DNA of 59,222 bases from Acidimicrobiia bacterium (lineage in GTDB: Bacteria; Actinomycetota; Acidimicrobiia; Acidimicrobiales; Poriferisodalaceae): positions 1 through 59,222 of the forward strand of contig JAJDTF010000128.1 in assembly GCA_022827265.1 (NCBI GenBank), read 5' to 3'. The notes below the pieces were generated by a model. The model saw only the letters and a list, made by a program, of their open reading frames with translations. It was not told the origin of the DNA and made no database searches. Position numbers and translations under genes: made by a program. How positions within the stretch are numbered: the stretch's first letter is position 1; every line of letters starts with the position of its first letter. Of this stretch, positions 32,498 to 41,324 are shown piece by piece.

Positions 32498-33235
32498 GTG
32501 TCCAGCGTGCCCGCAGATCCGCTGCCGCCAACCGATCATCGGGCTCTGCCGCCTGCACCTGCGACAAGCCGCCCCGGCGGTGGCGGCCGGTCATCACTTC
32601 GCCCGCGCGTCATCGCGGGTGGGGTCTTGTGCGGTGCTGCAGCGCTGGGACTGTGGTGGGCGTTCGAGCAGTCAGCGGCTGCGCCCGACACCAGCTACGT
32701 CGTCGCGCGGACGCGACTCGCTCCGGGCAGGGTGATCGAGTCGGCAGATGTTGCCTTGGTCTCCATCCGCCTGCCAGCCGAGATCGACGCGACCGTCTTC
32801 GGTGAGAGCGATGGCAATGACGTGGTGGGAAGTGTGGTGCTCGAAGCCATTCACCCCGGGGAACTGCTGACACGGGGTGACGTCGGCTCGCGCCGATCGA
32901 CTGCCGGTCGAGACTCAGGCTATGCCGTTGCTGTCGAGCTGGATCGTCCCGGGGCCCTCAACGGGCTGATCGCGGTCGGCGAACGAGTCGACATCATCGT
33001 CACCGGACGCGTTCTCGCCGATAGTGCCGGTCCGGACACGCCCGGTCTGGTGGTGGCCGACGCGCTCGTGCTCGACGTCGACGACGGTGCTGGCACGGGG
33101 CAGCCGTCTGGCACAGTCACCGTCACCCTGCAGGTGCGCGACCGCTCCGCCGCCGTCTCGGTTGCCGGAGCCGCCGATGCAGGTGCCATCACGTTGATCC
33201 GGCCCTGGGGGACTTCTCCACAGGGGTCGGCATGA
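32498..33235 (+). CDS. Flp pilus assembly protein CpaB/RcpC (SAF domain)
   Basis: 245 aa from GTG 32498. A Pro-rich cytoplasmic start leads to one hydrophobic anchor (RVIAGGVLCGAAALGLWWAF), then a SAF domain (YVVARTRLAPGRVIESADVA, ILLEAIHPGE-type segment VVLEAIHPGELLTRGDV) and an RcpC-like region (GERVDIIVTGRVL). CpaB-type proteins support tad pilus assembly. It is first in the operon and its TGA overlaps the next start as ATGA. Confidence 0.85.
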   Translation: MSSVPADPLPPTDHRALPPAPATSRPGGGGRSSLRPRVIAGGVLCGAAALGLWWAFEQSAAAPDTSYVVARTRLAPGRVIESADVALVSIRLPAEIDATVFGESDGNDVVGSVVLEAIHPGELLTRGDVGSRRSTAGRDSGYAVAVELDRPGALNGLIAVGERVDIIVTGRVLADSAGPDTPGLVVADALVLDVDDGAGTGQPSGTVTVTLQVRDRSAAVSVAGAADAGAITLIRPWGTSPQGSA

Positions 33236-34494
33236 CCGATCCCGCAACCCTCGCCGAGATCGAACGGTCGGTTTCCGAACGCGCCCGTCACAGCGGCCTG
33301 GACCCGCGTGCGCCAGGCGCGGGTCGGGCGGTCACCGGACTCGCCCACGAGGAGATCCGTCGCTGGAATCTCGGCTTCAAAAGCGGCGTTCACAGCCATG
33401 CAATCGACGACGCCGACGCCTGTGCCGAGCGGGTCGTGCGCAACCTGCTCGGTTACGGACCGCTCGAAGCGCCGCTGGCCGATGCCGATGTCTGGGAGAT
33501 CATGGTCAATGCGCCCGATGAGATCTTCGTCAAGCGCCACCACGGTCCGAGCGGTCAGCACGACGAGTCGTTTCACGATGATGAGCACGTCCGACGCACG
33601 CTGACAAGAATCATCGACGACGCGACGGCATCCCACCGCAAGCTGGATCCCAGCGAGGGACTGCAGGACGCGCAACTTGACAATGGCGCCCGCCTGCACA
33701 TCGTCCATCCCGACATTGGCCGCGGCGGTCACCTCATCTTCAACATCCGCAAGTTCACTGGCATCGCATTCTCGAGCCTGAGCGAGCTGACTTCGGCTGG
33801 CACACTGACCAGCGAGATCGCGGAGTTCCTGCGCAGTGCTGTACGTGCGCGGCTGTCGATCCTGTTCGCGGGTGCACCCGGCAGCGGCAAGACCACGCTG
33901 CTGGGCTGCTGTGCCGCTGAACTCGATCCGCACCTGCGAGTGGTCACCGCCGAGGAGGTGTTCGAACTCGACGTCCCGTTGCCCAACGTCGCTGGGATGC
34001 AGACCCGACCGGGCAGGACTGAGCGAGCTCCCGTGGACCTGCGGCGCCTTGTGGCCGGGTTCCTGAGGATGGCGCCGGATGTGGCCATCGTGGGCGAGGT
34101 GCGAGACCGCGAGGCGGTCCCGTTGCTGCTGACGCTCTCCAGCGGGGTCACCGGCTACGCGACCATCCACGCGGGATCCGCACGCCAGGCGCTCGGCCGC
34201 CTGCGGCTCATGTGCCAGCTCACACCTGACGTGGGCGAGATGCCCGTTGGAGCGATCACCCAGCTCGTGGCCGAATCAGTCGACCTCGTGGTGCACCTGC
34301 GGCGCGGTCACGCCGGTGTGGAAGTCACTGAAGTCATGGCGGTGGAAGAACCCGAAGGCGACAGCAGCATCTCGTTCGACACGACGCTGCTCTATGCGCC
34401 GGCACGCCGCGGGCATCCCCCGGAGAGAACCTCGCACGTCTCCCGGCGGGTGACGTCACATCTGGCCGCTGCGGGAACGGAGATGCCCGCGTGA
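33232..34494 (+). CDS. cpaF: Tad pilus assembly ATPase CpaF/TadA
   Basis: 420 aa type II/IV secretion ATPase that powers Flp pilus polymerisation. The N-terminal domain contains GYGPLEAPLADADVWEIMVN; Walker A is GAPGSGKT at 214-221, the Asp box-like VVTAEEVFELDV follows, Walker B region is RMAPDVAIVGEVRDREA, and the His box is GVTGYATIHAGSARQAL. It overlaps the cpaB-like stop by ATGA and the tadB-like start by GTGA, indicating tight translational coupling. Confidence 0.95.
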   Translation: MTDPATLAEIERSVSERARHSGLDPRAPGAGRAVTGLAHEEIRRWNLGFKSGVHSHAIDDADACAERVVRNLLGYGPLEAPLADADVWEIMVNAPDEIFVKRHHGPSGQHDESFHDDEHVRRTLTRIIDDATASHRKLDPSEGLQDAQLDNGARLHIVHPDIGRGGHLIFNIRKFTGIAFSSLSELTSAGTLTSEIAEFLRSAVRARLSILFAGAPGSGKTTLLGCCAAELDPHLRVVTAEEVFELDVPLPNVAGMQTRPGRTERAPVDLRRLVAGFLRMAPDVAIVGEVRDREAVPLLLTLSSGVTGYATIHAGSARQALGRLRLMCQLTPDVGEMPVGAITQLVAESVDLVVHLRRGHAGVEVTEVMAVEEPEGDSSISFDTTLLYAPARRGHPPERTSHVSRRVTSHLAAAGTEMPA

Positions 34495-35348
34495 CCACTC
34501 TGGCATTCATCGCCGCCGGCGCTGCGGGTGTGTGGCTGTTGTCGGCCCCTGGCGGCGGCCCGACCCCCAGCGCTGCGTGGCGACGCGCATCGGTGCGCCA
34601 GGCGGCATCGACGGCTCACCCGCCGTCAGCGCCCCTGCTCCACGGCGCGCTGGCAGGCACCGCAGCGGGATTCGTGGGCTGGATCGGCGCATGGACGCTC
34701 TTCGGCGGCGTCGTGGCACCGACCCTCGCAGCAGCGCTCAGCGCGGCGATCCCCCCATGCGCTGCAACACAACGGCGCCGACGCCGCGCGGCGGACGCCT
34801 GGCAGGCGTGGCCTCGATTGCTCGCGGAGATCCGGGTCTTGGTGGCTCATCGAGGCCAGTCGATTCCGGTCGCACTGTTTGCGGCGGGAGTGCACGCCCC
34901 GGCTGGCATGGGCCCGGCATTCTCCGAAGCGGCGCGCACATGGTCGTTGAGCACCGACTTCGAAGCCTCGCTGCGCGTGCTCAAGACTGCGCTCGCGGAC
35001 CCGACCGCAGACGCCGTCTGCGAGACGCTGCTCGCCGCAGACCAGATCGGCGGCGTGCAGATCGATGCTCGACTGCGTGCGCTGGCCGACGCCGCCCAAG
35101 CTGAGGCTGCCGCTCGCTCCGACGCCCGGGCCAAGCAGGCTGGTGCCCGGTTCGCACGCAGCTTCGTCGCATCGGTGCCCGCATTCATGGCCATGATCGG
35201 CCTGAGCATCGGTCGCGGGCGGCAGGCCTACGAGTCGGGCGACGGTCAACTGCTCGTGGCCTTCAGCTTGCTCGCCGTGGCCGGCTGCTGGCTGTGGGCT
35301 GGCCGGATCATGGCGATCCCGGTGCGAAAGCGAGTGTTCCTCCAATGA
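34491..35348 (+). CDS. Tad pilus membrane protein TadB-like (type II secretion F domain)
   Basis: 285 aa from GTG 34491. Two N-terminal membrane segments, a basic loop (TQRRRRRAADAWQAWPRLLA), the T2SSF domain (EIRVLVAHRGQSIPVALFAA, then helices to about residue 220), and two C-terminal membrane segments (SFVASVPAFMAMIGLSI, LLVAFSLLAVAGCWLWAG). The inner-membrane platform of the pilus machine. The stop overlaps the tadC start as ATGA. Confidence 0.88.
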   Translation: MTTLAFIAAGAAGVWLLSAPGGGPTPSAAWRRASVRQAASTAHPPSAPLLHGALAGTAAGFVGWIGAWTLFGGVVAPTLAAALSAAIPPCAATQRRRRRAADAWQAWPRLLAEIRVLVAHRGQSIPVALFAAGVHAPAGMGPAFSEAARTWSLSTDFEASLRVLKTALADPTADAVCETLLAADQIGGVQIDARLRALADAAQAEAAARSDARAKQAGARFARSFVASVPAFMAMIGLSIGRGRQAYESGDGQLLVAFSLLAVAGCWLWAGRIMAIPVRKRVFLQ

Positions 35349-36070
35349 TCACGGCGGCGTCATTCGTGCCACGCATCGCCACGCTGGCGAATGCCGATGT
35401 CGAACTCGCCGCACGGCTGCGCGAAGCCGGCGTAGCCCGGTCCCCGTTCGAGTTCCGGATACGGCAGCTCGGCGGTGCCGCCGCGAGCCTCACCATCTCG
35501 GGCACAGCGCTCGGTGCCATCGGCGTCAGACCGCTGCTCGCGCTGGCCGGGACGCTTGGGATGGCTGCCGCTGCCTACGGCATGTCCGAGTACCGCCTCG
35601 GGAGATCGACGGCGTTGCGGCGAACGCAGATCAGTGAGGAGCTGCCGATCGTTGCCGAGCAGATCGGCATGCTGCTCGCGAGCGGAATGTCGCTGACCAG
35701 CGCGCTCAATGCCGTTGCCCGGCGCGGGCACGGCATCTGCGCTGAGGGACTGGAACGCGTCGGTGCCCGCGTCGCCAGCGGCACTGCAGTCGAGCTGGCA
35801 CTGGCCGAGTGGGCTGACGATGCCGGTTCGGCGGAGATCCGCAGATTCGTCGGCGTGCTCACCTTGCACGAGGACACGACCGACGTCGCTGCGCTGGTGT
35901 CAGACGAGGCCCGTTCGGCGCGCATGGAGGCGCACCGACGCCTCATCGCCCACATCGAGCGTCGAAGCGAGCAGGTGTGGATTCCCGTCACCGTCGCGGC
36001 ACTGGTGCCCGGGTGCGTCCTGCTCGCGATCCCGTTCAGCGACGCACTCAGCGGGTATGCGGCGCTGTGA
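35345..36070 (+). CDS. Tad pilus membrane protein TadC-like (type II secretion F domain)
   Basis: 241 aa from ATG 35345. Membrane segments at about 55-85, then the T2SSF core (LPIVAEQIGMLLASGMSLTS, ALNAVARRGHGI, GVLTLHEDTTDVAALVSDEA) and a C-terminal segment (VWIPVTVAALVPGCVLLAIPF). The pairing of two F-domain proteins after CpaF is typical of tad loci. Confidence 0.88.
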   Translation: MITAASFVPRIATLANADVELAARLREAGVARSPFEFRIRQLGGAAASLTISGTALGAIGVRPLLALAGTLGMAAAAYGMSEYRLGRSTALRRTQISEELPIVAEQIGMLLASGMSLTSALNAVARRGHGICAEGLERVGARVASGTAVELALAEWADDAGSAEIRRFVGVLTLHEDTTDVAALVSDEARSARMEAHRRLIAHIERRSEQVWIPVTVAALVPGCVLLAIPFSDALSGYAAL

Positions 36071-36093
36071 GTCAGCAATGAAAGGACCATCCG

Positions 36094-36357
36094 ATGTACG
36101 ACAGCTTCATCTACGCCACCCCGATAGCGGCTGCGCTCAGCGCGGCCTGTGCCGCCGCGCTTGCCGCTGCGGGGACGGCCCGGAGGCGCGCACGGCAGGG
36201 CGCACGACGCAACGAACGAGGCGAGGGAGTGATCTCGGCGGCGATCGCCGTGCTGATCATCGCCTCGCTTGGCGCCCTCATGTGGGTCGGCTTCAAGACG
36301 CTCTGGGAGAACGCCGAGGAAACGACGAATTCTGAGATCGCGAAGATCGGCAAGTGA
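36094..36357 (+). CDS. Flp pilin-like small protein (DUF4244-like)
   Basis: 87 aa. A first hydrophobic stretch (IAAALSAACAAALAAAG), a basic linker, then RRNERGEGVISAAIAVLIIASLGALMWVG-type pilin core: a Gly-Glu-Gly processing-like site followed by a long hydrophobic helix and a short polar tail ending AKIGK. The site and length suit the major pilin processed by a TadV-type peptidase. ATG 36094 follows AATGAAAGGACC. It overlaps the TadE-like start as GTGA. Confidence 0.78.
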   Translation: MYDSFIYATPIAAALSAACAAALAAAGTARRRARQGARRNERGEGVISAAIAVLIIASLGALMWVGFKTLWENAEETTNSEIAKIGK

Positions 36358-36770
36358 CCCGTCTGCACGCGAAGCCGTGCCGCGACGAGCGCGGTGCCGG
36401 CCTCGTTGCCCTGCCGTGGGCTGTCCTGGCGTTCCTGACCTTCCTCACGCTGGCGGTCCAGGCTGCCGTGTACTTCTACAGCACCTCGGTTCTCACAGCG
36501 GTCGGCCACGATGCGACGCGCCGCGCAGCGCTCGGCGGTGGCAGCCCCGCGGCACTCGTCGATGCTGAGCGATGGCTGCGCTCGGCCATCGGTCCTGCAG
36601 TGGATATCGAGCTGCTCCGCTGGAGCACCAGCGGCGAGACCGTTGCGCTGGAGCTGGCAGCGAGACCGCCGACGGTGCTCATCGATGCCTCTGCGCTGAT
36701 CGGCCTGCAGACTGTCGAGCGCCGGTTCGAGGTGCGGCGCGAGCTGGCTCGATTCGCCGGCTCGCCATGA
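36354..36770 (+). CDS. TadE-like pseudopilin 1
   Basis: 138 aa from GTG 36354. The start DERGAGLVALPWAVLAFLTF shows the Gly-containing prepilin-type site and a single hydrophobic helix, followed by a soluble domain without cysteines. TadE-family proteins are minor pilins. Overlaps the next gene as ATGA. Confidence 0.8.
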   Translation: MTRLHAKPCRDERGAGLVALPWAVLAFLTFLTLAVQAAVYFYSTSVLTAVGHDATRRAALGGGSPAALVDAERWLRSAIGPAVDIELLRWSTSGETVALELAARPPTVLIDASALIGLQTVERRFEVRRELARFAGSP

Positions 36771-37231
36771 GGCGCATCGCCGCCAGACGCGTCCGGCATG
36801 ACGCCTCGGGCGTCGTCGGGGCCGAAGTGCTGCCCTTCGTCATACTCGTCTTCGTCGGGGGCACGCTGGTGCTCGCCCAGGCCTGGGCAGCACTGGACGC
36901 CAAGATCGCTGCTGTCGCCGGCGCGCGGGAGGCAGCGCGGACATTCGTCGAGCATCGCGGGCCTCGCTTCGGCGATGCCGTCCACGCGGCGACCGACGCC
37001 GGCGGGCAGGCAATGTCCGGCTATCGGCTGAGCGGCGAGGCGTCGGTCCGGCCGGTCGGCCCCACCCGGCTGCGCCGCTGCGAGCGGGTGACGTTCGAGG
37101 CCACGCGGGAGGTCCCCCGCCTCGGGCTGCTCGGCAGCAGATGGTCGCCGGTGGCCGTCAGCGCTCGCGCCAGCGAGATTGTCGATCCGTTCCGGCACGG
37201 CCTCGACGGGCGGGCGCCCTGTGGGCAATGA
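36767..37231 (+). CDS. TadE-like pseudopilin 2
   Basis: 154 aa from ATG 36767. The N-terminus HDASGVVGAEVLPFVILVFV carries the prepilin-like Gly/Glu site followed by a hydrophobic helix; AGAREAARTFVEHRG is typical of TadE proteins just after the helix. One cysteine (RRCERVTFEA). It is the second of three similar single-helix proteins at the operon end and overlaps the next gene. Confidence 0.8.
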   Translation: MRRIAARRVRHDASGVVGAEVLPFVILVFVGGTLVLAQAWAALDAKIAAVAGAREAARTFVEHRGPRFGDAVHAATDAGGQAMSGYRLSGEASVRPVGPTRLRRCERVTFEATREVPRLGLLGSRWSPVAVSARASEIVDPFRHGLDGRAPCGQ

Positions 37232-37664
37232 GCGCGGTTCGGCACTGCTGCTCGTGCCTGCCGGTGTGCTGATCGTGGCACTGCTGGCGAGCATCGCCGT
37301 CGACAGCACGGCCGCCTTCCTGGCGCAGCGCGAGGCACAAGCAGCAGCTACCTCGTTGGCCAACGACCTCGTCTCGCTCGCCCTCGACGAATCCTCCCTT
37401 CGTCATCACGGGTCCTACCGCCTCTCCGCCTCCCGGCTCCGGCGGTTGGAGCCGTGGAGCTTGCGGACGGCGCAGGAGCGGCTGTCGGCGGTGTTCGAGC
37501 CCGGATCGGTCTCGGTGGCCATCCGCGCCACGGGCCCCGCAGCAGTGCGCGTGTCAGTGGAAGGATCGGCACGTCGAGTCATCGGCTTGATCGGGAATGT
37601 CAACGGGCAAGCGAGCCGGCCTGTCACCGCAGAGGCGATCGGGCGTGTCCGGCTCTCCGGTTAG
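37221..37664 (+). CDS. TadG/Rv3660c-type putative pilus protein
   Basis: 147 aa from GTG 37221 (TTG 37179 is an alternative). NERGSALLLVPAGVLIVALL gives a prepilin-like site and one hydrophobic helix, then REAQAAATSLANDLVSLALD and a soluble beta-rich C-terminus. The short helicase-like locus-tag analogy to Tad-associated TadG is loose: it lacks a von Willebrand domain. It ends five bases before the convergent hemW stop, closing the operon. No prepilin peptidase (TadV/CpaA) or TadZ is in the cluster. Confidence 0.7.
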   Translation: MGNERGSALLLVPAGVLIVALLASIAVDSTAAFLAQREAQAAATSLANDLVSLALDESSLRHHGSYRLSASRLRRLEPWSLRTAQERLSAVFEPGSVSVAIRATGPAAVRVSVEGSARRVIGLIGNVNGQASRPVTAEAIGRVRLSG

Positions 37665-37669
37665 GTCCG

Positions 37670-38761
37670 CTATGCCTCGGAAGGAAGGCCGAGCCGCACG
37701 GCCACCTCATTGGCCAGGAGACGCCCACGAGCAGTCAGCTTGAGGCGGCCCCCGGCGGCAGGTTCCAGCAAGTGCTCCACGTCGTCAGGCACTGCGTCGG
37801 CAGGAACACCGACTGACGTGCGCAACGCAAGCTGCAAGGCCTCCGTGCGGCGCTCGTCGGGACCCAACTCCTCGCTGCCTGACATGGGCGAGGTGCCGGA
37901 CGCGATCGCCGCAATGAACCGCTCGGGCGTGCGGACGCTCCAGTAGCGCCGGCCGTCGCGATGGCTGTGCGCGGCACAGCCGATGCCCGCGTAGGAACCC
38001 TGCTGCCAGTACAGCAGGTTGTGCCGGCATTGCGCGTCGGGCCGAGCCCAGTTGGATATCTCGTAGATCTCATAGCCCGCCTGGGCAAGCAGCTCGCCGG
38101 CGAGCAGGTACTTGTCGGCCATCTCGTCGTCATCGGGATGTCGCGACGGGTCATCGCCCAGCGGCGTTCCAGGCTCTGGTGTCAGGCCGTACACGCTCAG
38201 GTGGTCGGGGGCGAGATCGATGGCCTCGACCAGCGTGTACTTCCAGTCGGTCAACGATTCAGCCAGCGAGCCGTAGATCAGGTCGAGATTGAGCTGGCCA
38301 ATGCCGGCTCGGCGGACTGCGTCAACGCCCGCAGCCACCATCGGCGGGTCATGGCGACGGCCCAGCGCGTCGAGCACATCGGGAACTGCCGACTGCACGC
38401 CCAGGCTGATGCGGTTCACGCCCAAGGCCCGGTATGTCTGCATCTGTTCGGGCGTCACCAAGTCGGGGTTGCACTCCACCGTGATCTCAGCGCCTTGCGC
38501 CAGCGGCAGCTCCGCCAGCACATCGCCGAGCAACGAGGGCGGTACCAAGTTCGGCGTTCCGCCGCCGAAGAACACCGAGGTCACCGGCGGCATGCCGGCC
38601 GCCAGCTCCCGAGCCTGCCGGCGGCAGCTCGCCATGTAGTCGCCGATCAGATGGCTGCGATCGGCCCAGGTCGCAAACGCGCAGTAGTCGCATCTGTGCG
38701 TGCAGAACGGGATATGGCAATAGACGCCGAATGCGGTCGATGCGCTGTCGGACTCAGTCAC
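37670..38761 (-). CDS. hemW: Heme chaperone HemW (radical SAM, formerly HemN-like)
   Basis: 363 aa from GTG 38761. The radical-SAM cysteines are Cys20, Cys24 and Cys27 (HIPFCTHRCDYCAFA), with FFGGGTPN at 64-71 binding SAM. The C-terminal region has HNLLYWQQGSYAGIGCAAHS, seen in HemW. It lacks the extra N-terminal segment of coproporphyrinogen dehydrogenase HemN, so the heme-transfer role is favoured over oxidative decarboxylation. Position downstream of dnaJ and hrcA is a common Gram-positive arrangement. Confidence 0.92.
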   Translation of the reverse strand: MTESDSASTAFGVYCHIPFCTHRCDYCAFATWADRSHLIGDYMASCRRQARELAAGMPPVTSVFFGGGTPNLVPPSLLGDVLAELPLAQGAEITVECNPDLVTPEQMQTYRALGVNRISLGVQSAVPDVLDALGRRHDPPMVAAGVDAVRRAGIGQLNLDLIYGSLAESLTDWKYTLVEAIDLAPDHLSVYGLTPEPGTPLGDDPSRHPDDDEMADKYLLAGELLAQAGYEIYEISNWARPDAQCRHNLLYWQQGSYAGIGCAAHSHRDGRRYWSVRTPERFIAAIASGTSPMSGSEELGPDERRTEALQLALRTSVGVPADAVPDDVEHLLEPAAGGRLKLTARGRLLANEVAVRLGLPSEA

Positions 38762-38767
38762 AGCCAG

Positions 38768-39058
38768 TCACAACACGGAATCGGGCGGGTACCGCTGCGA
38801 TGCCCCGTGTGCTTGGCCGCTGTCCCGATCGTCCTCAGGAAGCAGCTCAGCGGGCGCCACGCCGTAGAGCTGTGCCAAGCGCAGCAGCCGGCTCACGGCA
38901 ACCCCTCGCTCGCCGCGCTCATAGGCCCCAAGCCCCGACGTACGGAACTCGCCGCCGGAGGCCTCCTCCACCTGTGCCAGCGTCATGCGCCGCCGCTTGC
39001 GCACGGCCCGCAGCCGTTCCCCCACCAGCGCATCAACCTGCCGGCGGTCGACGGGCAT
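38768..39058 (-). CDS. XRE-family regulator resembling the BldD N-terminal domain
   Basis: 96 aa from ATG 39058, one base after the dnaJ stop, so coupled to it. The HTH region reads RLRAVRKRRRMTLAQVEEAS then GLGAYERGERGVAVSRLLRL and AQLYGVAPAELLP, very like the DNA-binding domain of Streptomyces BldD (which has GSYERGDRAVTVQRLAEL). BldD proper is about 165 aa and has a C-terminal c-di-GMP-binding domain; here only about 20 polar residues follow the HTH. It may regulate as a dimer through the HTH alone; targets are unknown. Confidence 0.85.
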   Translation of the reverse strand: MPVDRRQVDALVGERLRAVRKRRRMTLAQVEEASGGEFRTSGLGAYERGERGVAVSRLLRLAQLYGVAPAELLPEDDRDSGQAHGASQRYPPDSVL

Positions 39059-39059
39059 C

Positions 39060-40175
39060 TCAGCTCTTGCCGCGACGTGTGCGCCGTTGCCGGGCTTCAG
39101 TGCTGCCATCCACGAGCTCGCCGCGCTCGGCGGCCACCTCTGCAAGCTTGGCCGCCTCGGACTTCGAGAGCTTCTTCGGGATGTCCACCCGCACCACCAC
39201 ATGCAGGTCGCCGCGCCCGCGCCCATTGGCGCGTGGCACGCCGAGCCCACCCAACCGGATCGTGTCGTTCGGCTGGGTGCCCGCCTTCACCGCCAGATCT
39301 CGCGGCCCGTCCAGCGTCTCGAACGTCACCGTCGCTCCCAGGGCAGCTTGCAGCATCGTCACCGGCAGCTCGGCCACCAGGCTGTCGCCCTGCCGCACGA
39401 ACGCGTCGGATTCGGCGACTCGCAGGTGCACGTACAGATCGCCAGCCGGACCGCCGCGAGGACCCACGGATCCGCGGCCGCTCAAGCGAAGCGTGGCACC
39501 CGAGTCGACTCCGGGCGGCACCCGCACGACGAGCGAGACACGCTCGGCCCGGCGGCCCTCGCCCCGGCAGGACCTGCACGGGTCGGCAATCTCCTCGCCC
39601 ATCCCGCGACACCGGGCACACGGCGCAGCAGTGACCATCTGGCCCAGCAGGCTCTGGCGTACCTGGCGCACCTGCCCCGCGCCTTCGCAGACACCGCACA
39701 CCGTCGGCGACGTGCCTTCCGCGGCGCCCGAACCGCCGCAGTCGTCACACGACACCAAGGTCCGCACGTCGATCGGCCGGTCGACGCCGAAGACGGCTTC
39801 GGCGAAGTCCAGATCCACCACCGTCTCGTGATCGTCGCCACGCGGCGGGCCTGACGCTCGGCGGGATCCGCCCCCGCCGAAGGGGTTCCCCCCGAAGAAT
39901 GACTCGAAGATGTCGCTGAGGTCGAAGTCGAATGCCGGGCCGCCCGTGCCGCCACGCAGGCCCTCATGCCCGAAGCGGTCATACCGGGCCCGCGCCTGCG
40001 GATCGGAGAGCACGGCATACGCCTCGCTGATCTCCTTGAAGCGGGCCTCGGCACTCGCGTCGCCCGGGTTCGCATCAGGATGGTGTTCTCGGGCCTTTTG
40101 CCGGTACGCGCGCTTGAGTTCGCCCTCGCTGACATCGCGGCCTACGTCGAGCAGCTCGTAGTAGTCGGCAGGCAT
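39060..40175 (-). CDS. dnaJ: Molecular chaperone DnaJ
   Basis: Hsp40 cochaperone stimulating DnaK. 371 aa. J domain with HPD at 32-34, Gly/Phe-rich region FFGGNPFGGGG, and four zinc repeats CDDCGGSG, CGVCEGAG, CARCRGMG and CRSCRGEG. The C-terminal substrate-binding domains follow. Coupled with hrcA upstream (11 bases) as in the actinobacterial hrcA-dnaJ2 arrangement, so it is likely the DnaJ2-type copy rather than the one with dnaK-grpE. Confidence 0.96.
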   Translation of the reverse strand: MPADYYELLDVGRDVSEGELKRAYRQKAREHHPDANPGDASAEARFKEISEAYAVLSDPQARARYDRFGHEGLRGGTGGPAFDFDLSDIFESFFGGNPFGGGGSRRASGPPRGDDHETVVDLDFAEAVFGVDRPIDVRTLVSCDDCGGSGAAEGTSPTVCGVCEGAGQVRQVRQSLLGQMVTAAPCARCRGMGEEIADPCRSCRGEGRRAERVSLVVRVPPGVDSGATLRLSGRGSVGPRGGPAGDLYVHLRVAESDAFVRQGDSLVAELPVTMLQAALGATVTFETLDGPRDLAVKAGTQPNDTIRLGGLGVPRANGRGRGDLHVVVRVDIPKKLSKSEAAKLAEVAAERGELVDGSTEARQRRTRRGKS

Positions 40176-40186
40176 CCGGGACAGGT

Positions 40187-41251
40187 CTACTGCGGGATCG
40201 CGGGCGAGATGCCCGCCGATGCATGCGCGCCGTCGCCGTCGCCGTCGCCGAGCGAGGCCGACAGCCGCCGGCTCACCGTATGCACCGCTGCCAGCGCCTT
40301 CGAGTAATCCATCCGGGTCGGGCCCAGCAATCCCACGCTGCCGACCGTGCGGCCGTCAACCTCGTAGGGCGCCACCACCACCGAGCAGTCGGCCAGCGGC
40401 TTCATGCCGGTCTCAGACCCGATCGCCACGCTGAGGCCGCGGTCGACGAGGCTGCGCAGCAGCGTCACCACCATCAACTGCTCCTCCAGCACCGACAGCA
40501 CCGAACGAAGCGACGACACGGCTTCGAACTGCTCGGTGATCTTGGACGTTCCGCCCACATAGAGCTCACCGGGGTGCGATGGGTCGTCGGCCAGCGCCGC
40601 CAGCGCCGCTGCCACCAGCGCATCGGTTGCAGCATCGCCGGTCTCGGGCACTGGTGGCGGCTGCGACCGGGTGCGCCCCACAAGCGCTTCGGCCAGGATC
40701 GCGGAAGCTGCCCCCGCGGCCGGCCCCTGGGCGGCGTCGGCCAGTTCACGGTTGTTGTACACGTCAAGGTAGGTGCGCTCCACAGTGCCCGACGACATCA
40801 CCAGCACCACCAGCAACCGGCCGCCTCCGAGATCCACCAGCTGAGCCGACCGGATGCTGTCTCGATCATGCCGGGGGGCGACCACCATCGCCGCGTACTC
40901 GGTCAGGTCCGACAGCAGCCGGCTGGTGTCGGCGAGCAGCTCCTCGATCTGTCCCTGGGCATGCGCGAAGAAGGCCCTCACCTGCCGGACCTCCGTGTTG
41001 TCCAGCGAGCCCGGTCCGAGACCGTCCACGAAGTACCGGTAACCCGCCTCGGTCGGCACCCGACCGGCGCTGGTGTGCGGCTGCATCAGGAAGCCGCCTG
41101 CCTCGAGCGCTGCGAGATCATTGCGGACGGTCGCTGGCGAGACATCGAGCCGGGTCATCTCGAGCACTGCGGCCGATCCGACCGGCTGCGCGCTGTCGAT
41201 GAAGTTCTCGACTACCGCCTGCAGCACCGTGGCTCTGCGCTCGTCCATCAC
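40187..41251 (-). CDS. hrcA: Heat-inducible transcription repressor HrcA
   Basis: 354 aa. N-terminal winged HTH (RRATVLQAVVENFIDSAQPV, LDVSPATVRNDLAALEAGGF), then the HrcA-specific HTSAGRVPTEAGYRYFVD, and a GAF-like dimerisation/insert domain to LLGPTRMDYSKALAAVHTVS. HrcA represses groE/dnaK-type operons at CIRCE elements with GroEL as cofactor. I found no CIRCE inverted repeat in the region upstream of hrcA. Confidence 0.96.
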   Translation of the reverse strand: MMDERRATVLQAVVENFIDSAQPVGSAAVLEMTRLDVSPATVRNDLAALEAGGFLMQPHTSAGRVPTEAGYRYFVDGLGPGSLDNTEVRQVRAFFAHAQGQIEELLADTSRLLSDLTEYAAMVVAPRHDRDSIRSAQLVDLGGGRLLVVLVMSSGTVERTYLDVYNNRELADAAQGPAAGAASAILAEALVGRTRSQPPPVPETGDAATDALVAAALAALADDPSHPGELYVGGTSKITEQFEAVSSLRSVLSVLEEQLMVVTLLRSLVDRGLSVAIGSETGMKPLADCSVVVAPYEVDGRTVGSVGLLGPTRMDYSKALAAVHTVSRRLSASLGDGDGDGAHASAGISPAIPQ

Positions 41252-41324
41252 TCCTCCGCCACCAATCCTCCGCGGACCCTGGCAGCTTGCCTCGCGATGC
41301 TACCGACGCCTTCTGAAACCGACC

